A stretch of 64,000 bases of DNA from Catenulispora pinistramenti (GCF_018274385.1 NZ_JAAFYZ010000031.1:1-64000), one strand, 5' to 3'; positions 8,371 to 17,393 are shown, numbered from the stretch's first letter. Notes: generated from the sequence alone by a model not told the origin. A program made the numbers and translations.

Positions 8371-8841
8371 ATGAACTCGGTGACGCATTCGATCGATGTG
8401 GACGTGCCGGTCGCCACCGCGTATGACCGCTGGTCCCGGTTCGAGTCGTTCCCGCACTTCATGAGCGGTGTCCGTCAGGTCGAAACCCTGGGCGGCGGGC
8501 ACTCCCGATGGCTGACCGAGCTCGGCGGGGTGCACCGCGAGTTCGAGGCGCGGATCACCGAGCAGCGCGCGGGGAAGTCCCTGGCCTGGGAAAGCGTCGG
8601 CGGGGATCTGTTCCACTCCGGGACCGTCACGTTCGACGAGCTCACCAAGTCCTGCACGCGCATCACGGTCACCATCGACTGGCAGCCCGACGGCCTGGTC
8701 GAGAAGGCCGCCGGCGCGCTCGGCCTGGACAACGTGCAGGTCCTGGTCGATCTGGAGCGGTTCAAGGAATGGGTTGAGGGCTCTGAGGGCTCTGAGGGCT
8801 CTGATCAGGCTCTTCCCGAACCGAGGGCTGTGCAGGTCTGA
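8371..8841 (+). CDS. SRPBCC (START/polyketide-cyclase-like) family protein
   Basis: The protein has 156 residues in one SRPBCC hydrophobic-pocket domain: HSIDVDVPVATAYDRWSRFESFPHFM, then WESVGGDLFHSGTVTF, then a C-terminal helix (VLVDLERFKEWV). Such stand-alone proteins bind small hydrophobic ligands or act in stress; the ligand is unknown. The start has GAGAGG upstream. The C-terminus ends in three EGS units encoded by a 9-bp tandem repeat. It probably belongs to the SigB-like regulon of this island. Confidence 0.8.
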   Translation: MNSVTHSIDVDVPVATAYDRWSRFESFPHFMSGVRQVETLGGGHSRWLTELGGVHREFEARITEQRAGKSLAWESVGGDLFHSGTVTFDELTKSCTRITVTIDWQPDGLVEKAAGALGLDNVQVLVDLERFKEWVEGSEGSEGSDQALPEPRAVQV

Positions 8842-8878
8842 AGCGGCCCAAGGGCTTACAGACCATGTCCACGCCTGC

Positions 8879-9166
8879 TCACGGACGGTGGACGGTGGTG
8901 AGATCGGCGAGGCCGGAGATCGTCAGGACCGGTTCCAGCAGAGCGGTGGCGATGAGCTGGATGCGGTCGGCATGGGCGAAGAGCACGCTCAGGCCGGCGC
9001 TGTCGAGGTACTCGACGCCGGTGAGGTCCAGGACGATGGGACCGGGCACCTGCTCGATCGCGGTGGCGAGGTCCCCGGTGTTGCTCATGTCGATCTCGCC
9101 GACCGCCGTCAACACGGTCACGCCGTCCTGCCGCCGGCTGGAGGTCAGGGCAAGGGGTGCGGTCAT
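8879..9166 (-). CDS. STAS-domain anti-sigma factor antagonist
   Basis: This 95-residue single STAS domain contains VTVLTAVGEIDMSNTGDLA and the phospho-acceptor segment VLDLTGVEYLDSAGLSVL, whose Ser is the usual target of an RsbW-type kinase. It starts inside the stop of the 1397-residue sensor (ATGA, 9163-9166). The sensor's phosphatase and kinase modules are therefore its likely partners: dephosphorylated STAS protein would sequester an anti-sigma kinase. It is a cytosolic partner-switching component. Confidence 0.88.
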   Translation of the reverse strand: MTAPLALTSSRRQDGVTVLTAVGEIDMSNTGDLATAIEQVPGPIVLDLTGVEYLDSAGLSVLFAHADRIQLIATALLEPVLTISGLADLTTVHRP

Positions 9167-12100
9167 AGGCCAATCCTCTTATGCATGCGGACAGTGGTGC
9201 CGGTCGGCCCCGGCGTGACGACGACCTGGTTCATGAGGGCGTGCATGAGCGTCAGGCCGCGGCCCCGGTCGGTGCCGCTCTGGATCTCGGGCGGTTTCCA
9301 GCTGCCGCTGTCCGTGATCGTCAGGTGCAGGCTGTCGACGCCGGCTTCGGCTCGGAAGAGGACGACCTCGCCGCGCACCTCGCGGTGGCCGTGCTCGATC
9401 GCGTTGGCGCAGGCCTCGCCGACCGCCACCAGGACGTTCTGCACGGTGCCCGGGGGCAGGTCGCACTGGTCGAGCCAGCCACGCAGGGCCTGACGAACCG
9501 GTGCCAGCTGCGAGGACTCCGCAGCGAAGGAGATCTGCAACGGGGCCGGGTGCCGGTACAGCAGCAGGGCGACGTCGTCGTCGTAGCCGCCGGCGGGGGC
9601 CAGGCTGTTTATGACGTCGGTGGCGAGGTCTTCGACCGCGGCGTCGCGGCCCGCGCGGACCACGGCGCCGGCTTGGTCGATGCCCGCGCTGAGCGAGCGG
9701 CGGCGGCGTTCGACCAGGCCGTCGGTGTACAGCAGCAGGGTGGAGCGGGCCGGTATCGCGCAGATACTCTCCGGCCGCGGGTGCTCCGGTCTGACGGCCA
9801 GCGGCAGCGCGCGCCCCTCTTCGAGCAGATGGGTGCCGCCGTCGGAGTGCACGAGGATGCCGGGTGGATGTCCGGCGCTGGAGTAGGTCAGGTTGCCGGT
9901 CTCGGGATCGAGGACGCCGCAGAACACGGTGGTGCACACTGCTCCGGGCACGTCAAGGGCGAACTGGTCCAGCACCGTCAGCACCCGGGCAGGGCTCGCG
10001 TCCTGCAACAGCAGTGCGCGGCAGGCGCTGCGCATTTGGCCCATGACGCTGGCCGCGCTGAGTCCGCGGCCGACGCAGTCGCCGACGACGATGCCGATAC
10101 GGCCGTCAGCCAGGCGGACGGTGTCGTACCAGTCGCCGCCGACTTCCAGCGGCCGGGTGGCCGGCTCGTAGCGGACCGCGAATCCCTCGGGCAGCGAAGA
10201 GGGGCCCAAGATGGCGCGTTGCAGGGCGATGGCGGTCTCGCGCTGTTGCTCGATCTGGTGTACCCGCGCCAGGCCCTGGGCCAGGTGGCTGCCCAGCAGG
10301 GACAGCAGAAGCAGGTCTTCCACCGAGAGCGGCCGCTGCTCGCCCAGCTCGATGCCCAGGACCAGGGGACCATCGGGGTGCTCCAGCAGGACGCTGGCTC
10401 CGGCCTCGTCCGCGACGGTGGTCAGGGCGGGCTGCTGCCGAAGGTCCGCGAGCGCCCGGCGGCGTTCGGCGGCCAGCTGAGGCCAGGCCAGGGCGGGGTC
10501 GGTGGTCGTGAGGACCGGCTCGTCGCCGGATCCGAACACGGCCGCCACGACGCGCCGGGCGTGCCACAGGTTCTTGAGTTCCTCCAGGGCGCCGGTCAGC
10601 GCTTCGGGCAGGCTCGTGGCCCGCGCCAGGCACCCGGCCAGGGCGGCCAAAGCGGTCTCCCGCTGAACCGCGTAGTACTCAGCGGTCACGTCGCGAAAGG
10701 TCCCGACGATCACGGTGCGGTCCGAATCAGGGTCACGGACCCGGTCGCTGGCGATGCTGATCCACAGCCGATGCCCCTCGCGGTGGGTGACCGGGACGGT
10801 CTGGGTGCCCCGGTCCCGGCCGGGCAGCGCGGTGAAGGCCTCCGCGACCCGCCGGTGGGCCTCCGGCTCCGTGGCAGCCTCCGGCCACCAGGGATGGGCC
10901 GGGCGATAGGGCAAGCCCTCGGGGCCGTAGCCGAGGATTCCGCCGAAGGCGGCGTTGGTCTCGACGACTGTGCCGTCCTGCTCACAGATGAAAAACGCTT
11001 CCTGCAAGGAGTCCACCAGTGCGTTGCGCCACCGGATGTGATGGCTGCGCAGCTGCGAGAGTTCGATGTTCGCGCGGACCCGGGCCAGGAGTTCGGCAGC
11101 GGCGAACGGTTTCACCAGGTAGTCGTCCGCACCGGCCCGCAGTCCTTCGATGGACGCCTCCTGGCCGGCCCGGGCCGACAACAGCAACACTGGTATCGAC
11201 GCGGTGCGCGGATCGCCCCGCAACGCCGCGACCAAGGCCAGTCCGTCCAGGTCCGGCATCATGACGTCGCTGATGATCAGGTCGGGCACGTCGGCGGTGA
11301 CGGACTCCAAGGCCTGCCGGCCGTCCGCGACCACCGTGACCTCGTAACCCGCGCCCCGCAGAAGCCTGGTGAGGTAATCGCGCATGTCGGCATTGTCGTC
11401 GGCGACCAGCACCCGCCCGGCGTCCGCCGGACCCGCGCGCCGCGGCCCGGCCACGGGCTCCGGGGCTTGTTCGCCTCGGCCGACGGCCGCGCCGGCACCA
11501 CCCCCGGCGGACTCCCCCGCCGAAGGCAACCAGCGCAGAGCCTCCTGCAGGAACGGATCGGCTCCAGTAGGGGCGGAATCCACCCCCGGCTCGGAAAAGA
11601 CGGCGTCAGAGGGCAGATGAGCCGAGCCGAAGGGCAGGCGGATGGTGAGACACGTGCCCTCGCCCACAGCCGACGTCGCGGTGATGACGCCACCGTGCAA
11701 GGCGATGAGCTCCTTCGCCAGAGCCAGCCCGATACCGCTGCCCTCGTTGGAGCGGGAGCGCGCGCTCTCGATGCGATGGAACCGCTCGAACAGCCGGGGC
11801 ATCTCCTCGTCGGCCACACCGATACCGGTGTCGGCGACCTCGACCTGAGCCTGGCCGTCGACGGCGCGCGTCGTCACCCGGATCGAGCCCTCGAAGGTGA
11901 ATTTCAACGCGTTGCTCAGAAGGTTGAGGACGACCTTCTCCCACATGTCGCGGTCGACGTAGACCGCCGAGGGCAGCGTCTGGCAGTCGACCTCGAAATC
12001 CAGGCCGGCCTTGACGACGGCGGAGCGGAACACACTGGCCAGTTCCCTGGTGACCACCGCGAGATCGACGCGTTCGTAGACGGCCCGCATCCGGCCCGCC

Positions 12101-13356
12101 TCGATGCGGGAGAAGTCCAGCAGGTTGTTGACCAACTTTCCCAGCCGCATGCCGTTGCGGCGGATGGCCTCCAGTTCCTCCCGCACTCGCGGGTCCGCGT
12201 CGGAGAGCCGGTTCTGCAGTTCCTGGACCGGCCCCATGATCAGGGTGAGAGGCGTCCGGAACTCGTGGCTGATGTTGGAGAAGAACGTGGTCTTGGCCCG
12301 GTCCAGCTCCATCAGTTCCTCGGCCCGGCGTTGCTGGGCCCCATAGCTGCGGGCGCTGCCGATACCGGCGGCGATGTAGCCGGCGACCAGTTCCACGAAG
12401 GCGCCGTAGCCCTCGTCCATCGCGCGATACCGGTTCAGCGCCGCGACCAGGAAGCCATACGGCTGGCCGCCTTGCTGCCGCAACGGCACCACCATCGCCT
12501 GCGCGGGGGCCGCCGCCCAGGGTCCCGGCGGGAGATCCGCGAACACCGCTCCGTCCAGCGGCATCACCGCGGACTCGCCACGCAGGGGCATCTCGATCGG
12601 CCATACGGTCGCGCCGCCGGGATCGAGGAAGTCCACGGCAGCCGGATGGCCGCCCGGGAAACCGGTGGCAGCCGCCAGACGGGCACCCCCACCTTCCTGG
12701 TACAGGTACGTCAGCGTGAATGGCAGGTCGTACGGATTGCGGCCGAGCTGGGTCACGGCGAAGTCGAGCATCTCCCGCTCGGTCCGCAGCACGCTGGGGT
12801 CGGAGCCGAGATCTCGCAACGTGGCCATGCGGCGATCGCCGATGACCCGTTCGGTGTCCTCGCTGACCACGCACAGCATGCCCACGATCCGGCCGTCGTC
12901 GTCACGCATCGGGCTGTAGGAGAAGGTGTGGTAGCTCTCCTCGGGGTATCCGGACCGCTCCAGGAACAGCAGGAGCGCCTCGTCCCACGTCGCCTCGCCC
13001 GTGGCCAGCACGGTCTGGATCCGCGGGCCGATGGCGTCCCAGATCTCCTCCCACACCTCATGGGAGGGCCGGCCCAGCGCCCACGGGTACTTCTGCCCCA
13101 GGGTGTCGCGCCGGTAGGCATCGTTGCAGAAGAACGTCAGGTCCTCGCCCCAGGCCATCCACATGGGGAACTTGGACGCCAGCAGAATGCTCACCGCCGT
13201 CTGCAAGCTCACCGGCCAGCGGTCCGGCGGCCCGAGCGGCGTCGCCGACCAGTCCACCCGGGCCAGGTCAGCGCCGACTTTCCAATCCGCGGCGAAGACG
13301 GAGGCGGCCCGGTCCGCGATCGGCCCGGCAGGTTCGCCGTCATGGTGACGCGCCAC
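9163..13356 (-). CDS. Giant hybrid sensor: histidine kinase, receiver, PAS, GAF, SpoIIE phosphatase, RsbW-type ATPase
   Basis: This 1397-residue protein has no membrane segments. In order it shows an N-terminal PAS-like region (about 25-170), a GAF-like region (about 190-340), HisKA (SNISHEFRTP, His ~364) and HATPase (N-box LLSNALKF; GSGIGLALAKEL), a receiver (~650-770, VLVADDNADMRDYL, phospho-Asp ~697 in ISDVMMPDLDG), a PAS (~790-900), a GAF-like region (~905-1040), a PP2C/SpoIIE phosphatase (~1065-1260, GGDWYDTV, VVGDCVGRGLSAA, DDDVALLL) and a C-terminal RsbW-like ATPase (~1270-1397, VGEACANAIEHGH). It can plausibly link two-component signalling to STAS dephosphorylation and rephosphorylation in one chain. 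Its partner STAS gene overlaps its stop. Confidence 0.92.
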   Translation of the reverse strand: MARHHDGEPAGPIADRAASVFAADWKVGADLARVDWSATPLGPPDRWPVSLQTAVSILLASKFPMWMAWGEDLTFFCNDAYRRDTLGQKYPWALGRPSHEVWEEIWDAIGPRIQTVLATGEATWDEALLLFLERSGYPEESYHTFSYSPMRDDDGRIVGMLCVVSEDTERVIGDRRMATLRDLGSDPSVLRTEREMLDFAVTQLGRNPYDLPFTLTYLYQEGGGARLAAATGFPGGHPAAVDFLDPGGATVWPIEMPLRGESAVMPLDGAVFADLPPGPWAAAPAQAMVVPLRQQGGQPYGFLVAALNRYRAMDEGYGAFVELVAGYIAAGIGSARSYGAQQRRAEELMELDRAKTTFFSNISHEFRTPLTLIMGPVQELQNRLSDADPRVREELEAIRRNGMRLGKLVNNLLDFSRIEAGRMRAVYERVDLAVVTRELASVFRSAVVKAGLDFEVDCQTLPSAVYVDRDMWEKVVLNLLSNALKFTFEGSIRVTTRAVDGQAQVEVADTGIGVADEEMPRLFERFHRIESARSRSNEGSGIGLALAKELIALHGGVITATSAVGEGTCLTIRLPFGSAHLPSDAVFSEPGVDSAPTGADPFLQEALRWLPSAGESAGGGAGAAVGRGEQAPEPVAGPRRAGPADAGRVLVADDNADMRDYLTRLLRGAGYEVTVVADGRQALESVTADVPDLIISDVMMPDLDGLALVAALRGDPRTASIPVLLLSARAGQEASIEGLRAGADDYLVKPFAAAELLARVRANIELSQLRSHHIRWRNALVDSLQEAFFICEQDGTVVETNAAFGGILGYGPEGLPYRPAHPWWPEAATEPEAHRRVAEAFTALPGRDRGTQTVPVTHREGHRLWISIASDRVRDPDSDRTVIVGTFRDVTAEYYAVQRETALAALAGCLARATSLPEALTGALEELKNLWHARRVVAAVFGSGDEPVLTTTDPALAWPQLAAERRRALADLRQQPALTTVADEAGASVLLEHPDGPLVLGIELGEQRPLSVEDLLLLSLLGSHLAQGLARVHQIEQQRETAIALQRAILGPSSLPEGFAVRYEPATRPLEVGGDWYDTVRLADGRIGIVVGDCVGRGLSAASVMGQMRSACRALLLQDASPARVLTVLDQFALDVPGAVCTTVFCGVLDPETGNLTYSSAGHPPGILVHSDGGTHLLEEGRALPLAVRPEHPRPESICAIPARSTLLLYTDGLVERRRRSLSAGIDQAGAVVRAGRDAAVEDLATDVINSLAPAGGYDDDVALLLYRHPAPLQISFAAESSQLAPVRQALRGWLDQCDLPPGTVQNVLVAVGEACANAIEHGHREVRGEVVLFRAEAGVDSLHLTITDSGSWKPPEIQSGTDRGRGLTLMHALMNQVVVTPGPTGTTVRMHKRIGL

Positions 13357-13462
13357 TGCGCAGACCCTTCATCCGCCCCGGTGCTCGTGTGCGGAGCCTA
13401 TCGTGTCCCTCAGCCCTATCCTGGAGAGGCGCAAAGTCGCGCCAAGTCGGACAGGAGCGAAG

Positions 13463-13831
13463 GTGACCGACCGCACTCTGACTGTTCTCCTCGACGACGA
13501 CCCCTCGGGAGTCGCCGTGTTGACCCTGACCGGCGAGCTCGATCAACATACGGCTCCGGACCTGACCAAAGCCGTCCGGGACGCCCCGTTCACCAAGGAC
13601 AGGCCGACAGTCATCGACCTGACCGGACTCACATTCTGTGATTCCACCGGCATAACCGTTCTTGTCATGGCATACCAGCGCGCCGAAAAGCAGGACAGCG
13701 GACTCGTGGTCGCGGGACTGGACAGCAATCTGATGTCTGTCTTCCACATCGTGGGCCTGGACCAGATCCTCACCTTCGCGCCGACCCTCGCCGAGGCGAT
13801 CGCGCTGCTGCGGCCCGCGATCGAGCCGTGA
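13463..13831 (+). CDS. STAS-domain anti-anti-sigma factor
   Basis: This 122-residue STAS protein has VAVLTLTGELDQHTAPDL and the acceptor loop VIDLTGLTFCDSTGITVL. The GTG at 13463 is chosen because AGGAG lies 5 bases upstream; the frame opens at 13403, but that extension is basic and non-conserved. It is divergent from the giant sensor gene with a 106-base shared intergenic region, so the two may be co-regulated. Confidence 0.88.
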   Translation: MTDRTLTVLLDDDPSGVAVLTLTGELDQHTAPDLTKAVRDAPFTKDRPTVIDLTGLTFCDSTGITVLVMAYQRAEKQDSGLVVAGLDSNLMSVFHIVGLDQILTFAPTLAEAIALLRPAIEP

Positions 13832-13914
13832 GCGTTCGGTAGATCCTTCGCGGATCTCCTCACCGCGAAGACGGCGTCACGGATTCCTGGCGGTGCCGGC
13901 CATGTCGTCCTTCT

Positions 13915-14187
13915 TCATCGCCGGGCCGAGCGCCGGCCGGTCAGGGCGTGGAACACCAGCAGGAGCACGACCGCGCCGGCCAGGGCGGTCAGCCAGGTCG
14001 AGATGTTGAAGAATCCCTTCACGTCGTCGACGTGGAACAGCTTGGTCGCCAACCAGCCGCCGACGACCGCACCGGCGACACCGATGACGGTCGTCACGAT
14101 GAGCCCGTGCGAATCGCCGCCGTTGACGATCTTCTCCGCGAGCAGGCCGACGATCAAACCGAGGACAATCCAGGCGATGACACCCAT
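13915..14187 (-). CDS. GlsB/YeaQ/YmgE family stress response membrane protein
   Basis: This 90-residue protein has three hydrophobic segments: IAWIVLGLIVGLLAEKIV, then LIVTTVIGVAGAVVGGWLA, then WLTALAGAVVLLLVFHAL. The Gly-rich first helix is typical of the GlsB/transglycosylase-associated family. It has a good AGGAG upstream and a SigB-like promoter 69 bases before the start. It is a stress-induced inner-membrane protein of unknown mechanism. Confidence 0.88.
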   Translation of the reverse strand: MGVIAWIVLGLIVGLLAEKIVNGGDSHGLIVTTVIGVAGAVVGGWLATKLFHVDDVKGFFNISTWLTALAGAVVLLLVFHALTGRRSARR

Positions 14188-14255
14188 CGAACCGTGCTCC
14201 TCTCTGCGCCCGCCCTTCGCGGGACGGGACCTCTGCGCTTGCTTCCCGATCCCGT

Positions 14256-14280
14256 ATGGCTCTTTGCCCGTGTATCAAAC
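14256..14280 (-). promoter_or_regulatory. SigB/SigF-like promoter motif of the GlsB gene
   Basis: On the minus strand GTTT (14280-14277) is followed after 15 bases by AGCCAT (14261-14256). It is a weaker -10 match than the others, but it has the same spacer and the same distance (68 bases) to the ATG. The flanks GTTTGAT and CATA resemble the microprotein promoter at 17369. Confidence 0.45.
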
Positions 14281-14381
14281 GGCGGCCCGCGCCGTCCGAC
14301 CACGGACGCGGCGTGGACGCGATGGCGCTCGGGCAGACCCCGCACGGGCATAGTCCTTCGACGCGGTGGGCGTGGCCGAGG

Positions 14382-14834
14382 TCACCGCCCGGCACCGCGG
14401 CGCTTCACAAGCTCCACGTACACCGTCGGGCCGTCCGCACGCCACAGGATGTCGTCCACCAGCGCGCTGAGGATGGTCCAGCCGAACTCGTCGTTCTGCG
14501 GCGGTGCGGCGTTTCGCGCCTTACGGCTGAGCACCATGCGCAGGGTCGCGTCGTCGAGAATGAAGCGGCAGAACAAATCCCCCGCGCTGCCGGTGCCGTC
14601 GGCGGCCTGCTCGTCCCGGACAGTGTTGCGGAGCAACAAACCACAGGCCTCATCGACCGCCAAGCGCAGATCAGCGACCTCCGACAGGGTGCAGCCGGCT
14701 TTCGTCGCCACATGCGCACTGGCCGAGCGGATGACGGCCAGATAGTCGGCGTCAGCCGGCACCTGGATCAAAACCGCTTGCGTGTCAGCCTCGGCCGCCC
14801 AGGACGTCCCTTCGGACTGCGTTCCAGGATCCAT
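14382..14834 (-). CDS. Anti-sigma regulatory factor (RsbW-type serine kinase)
   Basis: This 150-residue GHKL-type ATPase shows VIRSASAHVATKAGCTLSEVADLRLAVDEACGLLL (N-box region with DEAC) and a C-terminal segment FGWTILSALVDDILW. The canonical NxxxH of the N-box is degenerate, as is common in anti-SigF/SigB proteins. The ATG at 14834 has GGAGAG close upstream. The best SigB-consensus promoter in the window (14900-14924) drives it, so it is probably the anti-sigma factor of the SigB-like regulon under autoregulation. The cognate sigma gene is not adjacent. Confidence 0.8.
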   Translation of the reverse strand: MDPGTQSEGTSWAAEADTQAVLIQVPADADYLAVIRSASAHVATKAGCTLSEVADLRLAVDEACGLLLRNTVRDEQAADGTGSAGDLFCRFILDDATLRMVLSRKARNAAPPQNDEFGWTILSALVDDILWRADGPTVYVELVKRRGAGR

Positions 14835-14899
14835 TTTACTCTCCGCCGGTCTGTCAATCGCGGGCCGCTGCCGATTCACTCGGTGGGCGTCATTCCGCC

Positions 14900-14924
14900 G
14901 TACCCCGGCCGTTGCGGCCTAAAC
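14900..14924 (-). promoter_or_regulatory. Consensus SigB/SigF promoter of the anti-sigma gene
   Basis: On the minus strand GTTT (14924-14921), a 15-base spacer and GGGTAC (14905-14900) match the published SigB/SigF consensus exactly. The -10 ends 65 bases before the ATG at 14834. This is the strongest member of the promoter family in the window. Confidence 0.75.
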
Positions 14925-15188
14925 GGCGCGTCGATGATGGCAGGCAGAATCCAGCACAAATACACAAGAAAATGTTTCGCCACCGGTCAGTGGAATCACG
15001 CCGGAATTCCGAACCCGGTGGCCGCCGACCCGACAGCCGGATACCGGGCAAGATCGATCGTCAGGAGTCGTCTATGAAATACCCTTACACCGCTATATAT
15101 TTCGTGCACTGAATCCGCACTCACAGTCCCCGGCAAGAATCAGTTCCCTCAGGTCTGGCCGCAGCCCACCGGACGTTCAAACCACACC
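14925..15188. other. AT-richer intergenic region
   Basis: The region is unusually AT-rich for this window (aatacacaagaaaatg; cgctatatatttcgtg). The only translatable signal is a 12-codon frame on the plus strand, 15074-15112 (MKYPYTAIYFVH), with AGGAG 7 bases upstream. It could be a leader peptide, but it precedes no plus-strand gene. I see no convincing gene, tRNA or terminator. Confidence 0.4.
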
Positions 15189-16049
15189 CTAGAGCCGTCG
15201 CCATCGCGCTTCGCAGAACGAGTACGCGCCGAACGCGGCGAGGCCGAAGGCCATCGCGATCAGGATGACCGTGCCCAGCGGGGCGGTGGCCAGGGCTCGC
15301 AGAGTCCCGTCCACGCCGCGGGCTTTCGAGGGGTCGAACTTGATCGCGGCGTCGACGAGGAAGCCGCCCGCGCCCACGGCGATCACTCCACGCGCCACGT
15401 TGCCGACGGTGCCGAGGATCAGCACTCGACGTCGCGTGGCGCCGGAGGGCGACCCGGTCCGGAGTTCCTTCGCGAAACGCCTCTCCAGCCCCCGCTTGAT
15501 CATGAAGACGCCGCCGATGACCAGGCCCAGCCCGGCCGCGCCGACCAGCCACCGCCCGCCGCTGTGCCGCATCAGATCGGTGGTGAAGTCCGTCGACTGC
15601 TGGTTCGTCGAGCCGCTCGCGTGACCGGTGACCGTGAACCGGGCCGTGGTGTAGGCGGCGACGGCATAGAGCACCGCCTTGCCCGCCGAGGCGAGTCGGG
15701 AGCCGACACCCTTCTTGCCCGGCAGTTCGGGACGCAGCGCCAAGGTCGCGCGCCACAGCGTCATCCCGGCGAAGCCGACGACGAGGAACCACAGGACGGC
15801 GAAACCCATGGTCTTGCCGGCGATCAGCTCCAGAGCACCGGTGCGGTCGGCCTCGACAGCCCGGTGTTCCAGCGCGATCATCAGCGCGATCCAGCCGATC
15901 ACGAGATAGACCACACCGCGGGCGACGAAGCCGGCGCGGCCGAGGGTGTCGAAGACCTGCTTGTGCGACATCCCGGACGCTGAGCCACGGCGCCCGGTAC
16001 GTCGTGTTCGGAAATGGGAACGCGGCGCTTCGTGCGATCCTGTACTCAT
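15189..16049 (-). CDS. DUF1206 membrane protein
   Basis: This 286-residue integral membrane protein has three repeats of two helices, each opening with a related phrase (GRAGFVARGVVYLVIGWIALM; ASAGKAVLYAVAAYTTARF; GTVGNVARGVIAVGAGGFLV). This is diagnostic of DUF1206. The function is unknown. The ATG at 16049 has AGAGGA 8 bases upstream; the frame opens at 16079. A SigB-like promoter lies 64 bases upstream, which places it in the stress regulon. Confidence 0.88.
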   Translation of the reverse strand: MSTGSHEAPRSHFRTRRTGRRGSASGMSHKQVFDTLGRAGFVARGVVYLVIGWIALMIALEHRAVEADRTGALELIAGKTMGFAVLWFLVVGFAGMTLWRATLALRPELPGKKGVGSRLASAGKAVLYAVAAYTTARFTVTGHASGSTNQQSTDFTTDLMRHSGGRWLVGAAGLGLVIGGVFMIKRGLERRFAKELRTGSPSGATRRRVLILGTVGNVARGVIAVGAGGFLVDAAIKFDPSKARGVDGTLRALATAPLGTVILIAMAFGLAAFGAYSFCEARWRRL

Positions 16050-16112
16050 CCGGGGTCCTCTTCTTCCTCCGGGCTGCACGGACGTGGCGCGGCTCGCTAC
16101 CGCCGGCTCCGT

Positions 16113-16137
16113 GTGCCCTCACCCGAAAGAGGTAAAC
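16113..16137 (-). promoter_or_regulatory. SigB/SigF-type promoter motif of the DUF1206 gene
   Basis: On the minus strand GTTT (16137-16134), a 15-base spacer and GGGCAC (16118-16113) form the motif. The surrounding bases (16090-16137) are similar over about 50 positions to those around the promoter at 26641-26665. This suggests duplication of a promoter module or a shared extended element. Confidence 0.6.
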
Positions 16138-16374
16138 AAGACCCCAGACCTCGGCTCAGGTCGCGACTGACCGGCGTGCATGACGGGGCAAACCAGGTCT
16201 GCTCCACAGGACGCGAACGCCGTGCCCGGCACCCGCGGGATCGGCCACCGTTCGGCACCGCGCCCTGCCCCACCGATTCGATGGACGCTTCAGGCCCGCT
16301 TCCGACGGGGACCGATACCCGCTTCGCCGACGCGATCCGCCGGTTCGCCGCCCGCCACCGGTCGGCTCCGGGTG

Positions 16375-16710
16375 TCAGCCCCGCGGCGGCTCCGGAACCG
16401 ACTCCCGAACGGTGAACCGCTCAAGCGTCCCGGACAGCTCCAGCACTCGGAGCACAGGCGGCGAAGGCGCGGCCAGTTCGAAGCCCAGGCCCGCCTCCTC
16501 CGCCGCGAGGAGGCCCGCGACCAGGGCGCGCAGGCCCATCGAGTCAAGGAACGTGATCCCCGCGCAGTCGACGACGACCGGCTGCCCGGCCCCGACCAAG
16601 GCGACGACCCGTGTCTCCAAGTCGGTGTGCGCCGCGAAGTCCAGCTCGCCGACCAAGGTCAGAAGCACGTGGTCCCGGTGTTCAGTGACCGTGTGGTGGA
16701 AACTGTTCAT
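16375..16710 (-). CDS. STAS-domain anti-anti-sigma factor
   Basis: This 111-residue single STAS domain contains HVLLTLVGELDFAAHTDLE and the acceptor loop VVDCAGITFLDSMGLRAL. It starts at the ATG at 16710 (AGGA 9 bases upstream); the longer frame to 16941 lacks a ribosome site and adds unrelated sequence. The next gene upstream on the same strand is an RsbW-like ATPase, a classical kinase/antagonist pairing. Confidence 0.88.
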   Translation of the reverse strand: MNSFHHTVTEHRDHVLLTLVGELDFAAHTDLETRVVALVGAGQPVVVDCAGITFLDSMGLRALVAGLLAAEEAGLGFELAAPSPPVLRVLELSGTLERFTVRESVPEPPRG

Positions 16711-16829
16711 GTCATGATCCTGATGTGCGGGCACGATGGCCCTTGGCCGACGGAGGAGGCCCGACGCGATCCGCGGTGCGGGCACGATCAGACCGAGCGG
16801 CGGCGCCGCCGCTCGAACAGACTTTAGAA

Positions 16830-17327
16830 TCAACCATTTACATGCAGCAACATTCGGTCGGTACCCGAACCGGTGCCGGCGGTGCCGGCCGCCGGCGACC
16901 AGGCCGGCCGACGGCCGCGGTCCACGGCCAATCTGACCCACACCGACTTGCCGTTCCGGCGCTTGTCCACACCCCAGGCGTCGGCCAGCCGCTCGACGAT
17001 CACCAGGCCCACGCCGCCCGCGGCGCGGGCACCCGGCGCTCCGACGCGGAGTTCCCGGTCCGCCGCGCCGTCGGACACCTCGATCCTGACTTCCGAAGAG
17101 GCCCTCAGGATCCGCACCGCGAGTTCGGTGCCGGCATGATGCACCGCGTTGGTGACCAGTTCGCTCGTGATCAGCACCGCGGGTTCCTGCCAGGGCTCAA
17201 GCCGCCATGCCGAAAGCGTCTCGGCCACGAAGTCCCGAGCCTGCTGTGGTGCTGACGTCTGCGGCCGCAGCACGAGCCGGCGCTCGCTGTGCCCATCGGC
17301 GCTCACCCGTTCCCACCTCGATTCCAT
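16830..17327 (-). CDS. RsbW-like ATP-binding regulatory protein
   Basis: This 165-residue GHKL ATPase has the N-box SELVTNAVHHAG, the G1 region VRIEVSDGA and the G2-type GGVGLVIVERLADAWGV. It is typical of the many streptomycete-like anti-sigma kinases. The C-terminal ~25 residues are Gly/Thr-rich. A GTG at 17306 has GAGG 9 bases upstream and is an equally good start. It is probably the kinase for the downstream STAS protein (16375-16710). Confidence 0.85.
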   Translation of the reverse strand: MESRWERVSADGHSERRLVLRPQTSAPQQARDFVAETLSAWRLEPWQEPAVLITSELVTNAVHHAGTELAVRILRASSEVRIEVSDGAADRELRVGAPGARAAGGVGLVIVERLADAWGVDKRRNGKSVWVRLAVDRGRRPAWSPAAGTAGTGSGTDRMLLHVNG

Positions 17328-17368
17328 AAGAACCCGCCACCTCTTCGAGCAATCCGCCGGATTGCCGG

Positions 17369-17393
17369 GTTTGATCGCCGATCACCGGGCCAT
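17369..17393 (+). promoter_or_regulatory. SigB/SigF-like promoter motif of the microprotein gene
   Basis: GTTT (17369-17372), a 15-base spacer and GGCCAT (17388-17393) form the motif. The -10 ends 52 bases before the ATG at 17446. It shares the flank GTTTGAT with the GlsB-gene promoter. Confidence 0.5.

Noticed and set aside
9181..13641. 1486-codon open frame on the plus strand opposite the giant sensor gene
   Set aside because: In very GC-rich DNA the strand opposite a gene stays open. The translation has no domain, is rich in Gly/Arg/Gln/His, and has no ribosome site. The minus strand shows eight recognisable domains. The same applies to the long frames opposite katE, PLC, acylase and dnaX.
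15074..15112. 12-codon frame with a good ribosome site
   Set aside because: There is no plus-strand gene after it and no attenuator structure. A frame this short with AGGAG can occur by chance.
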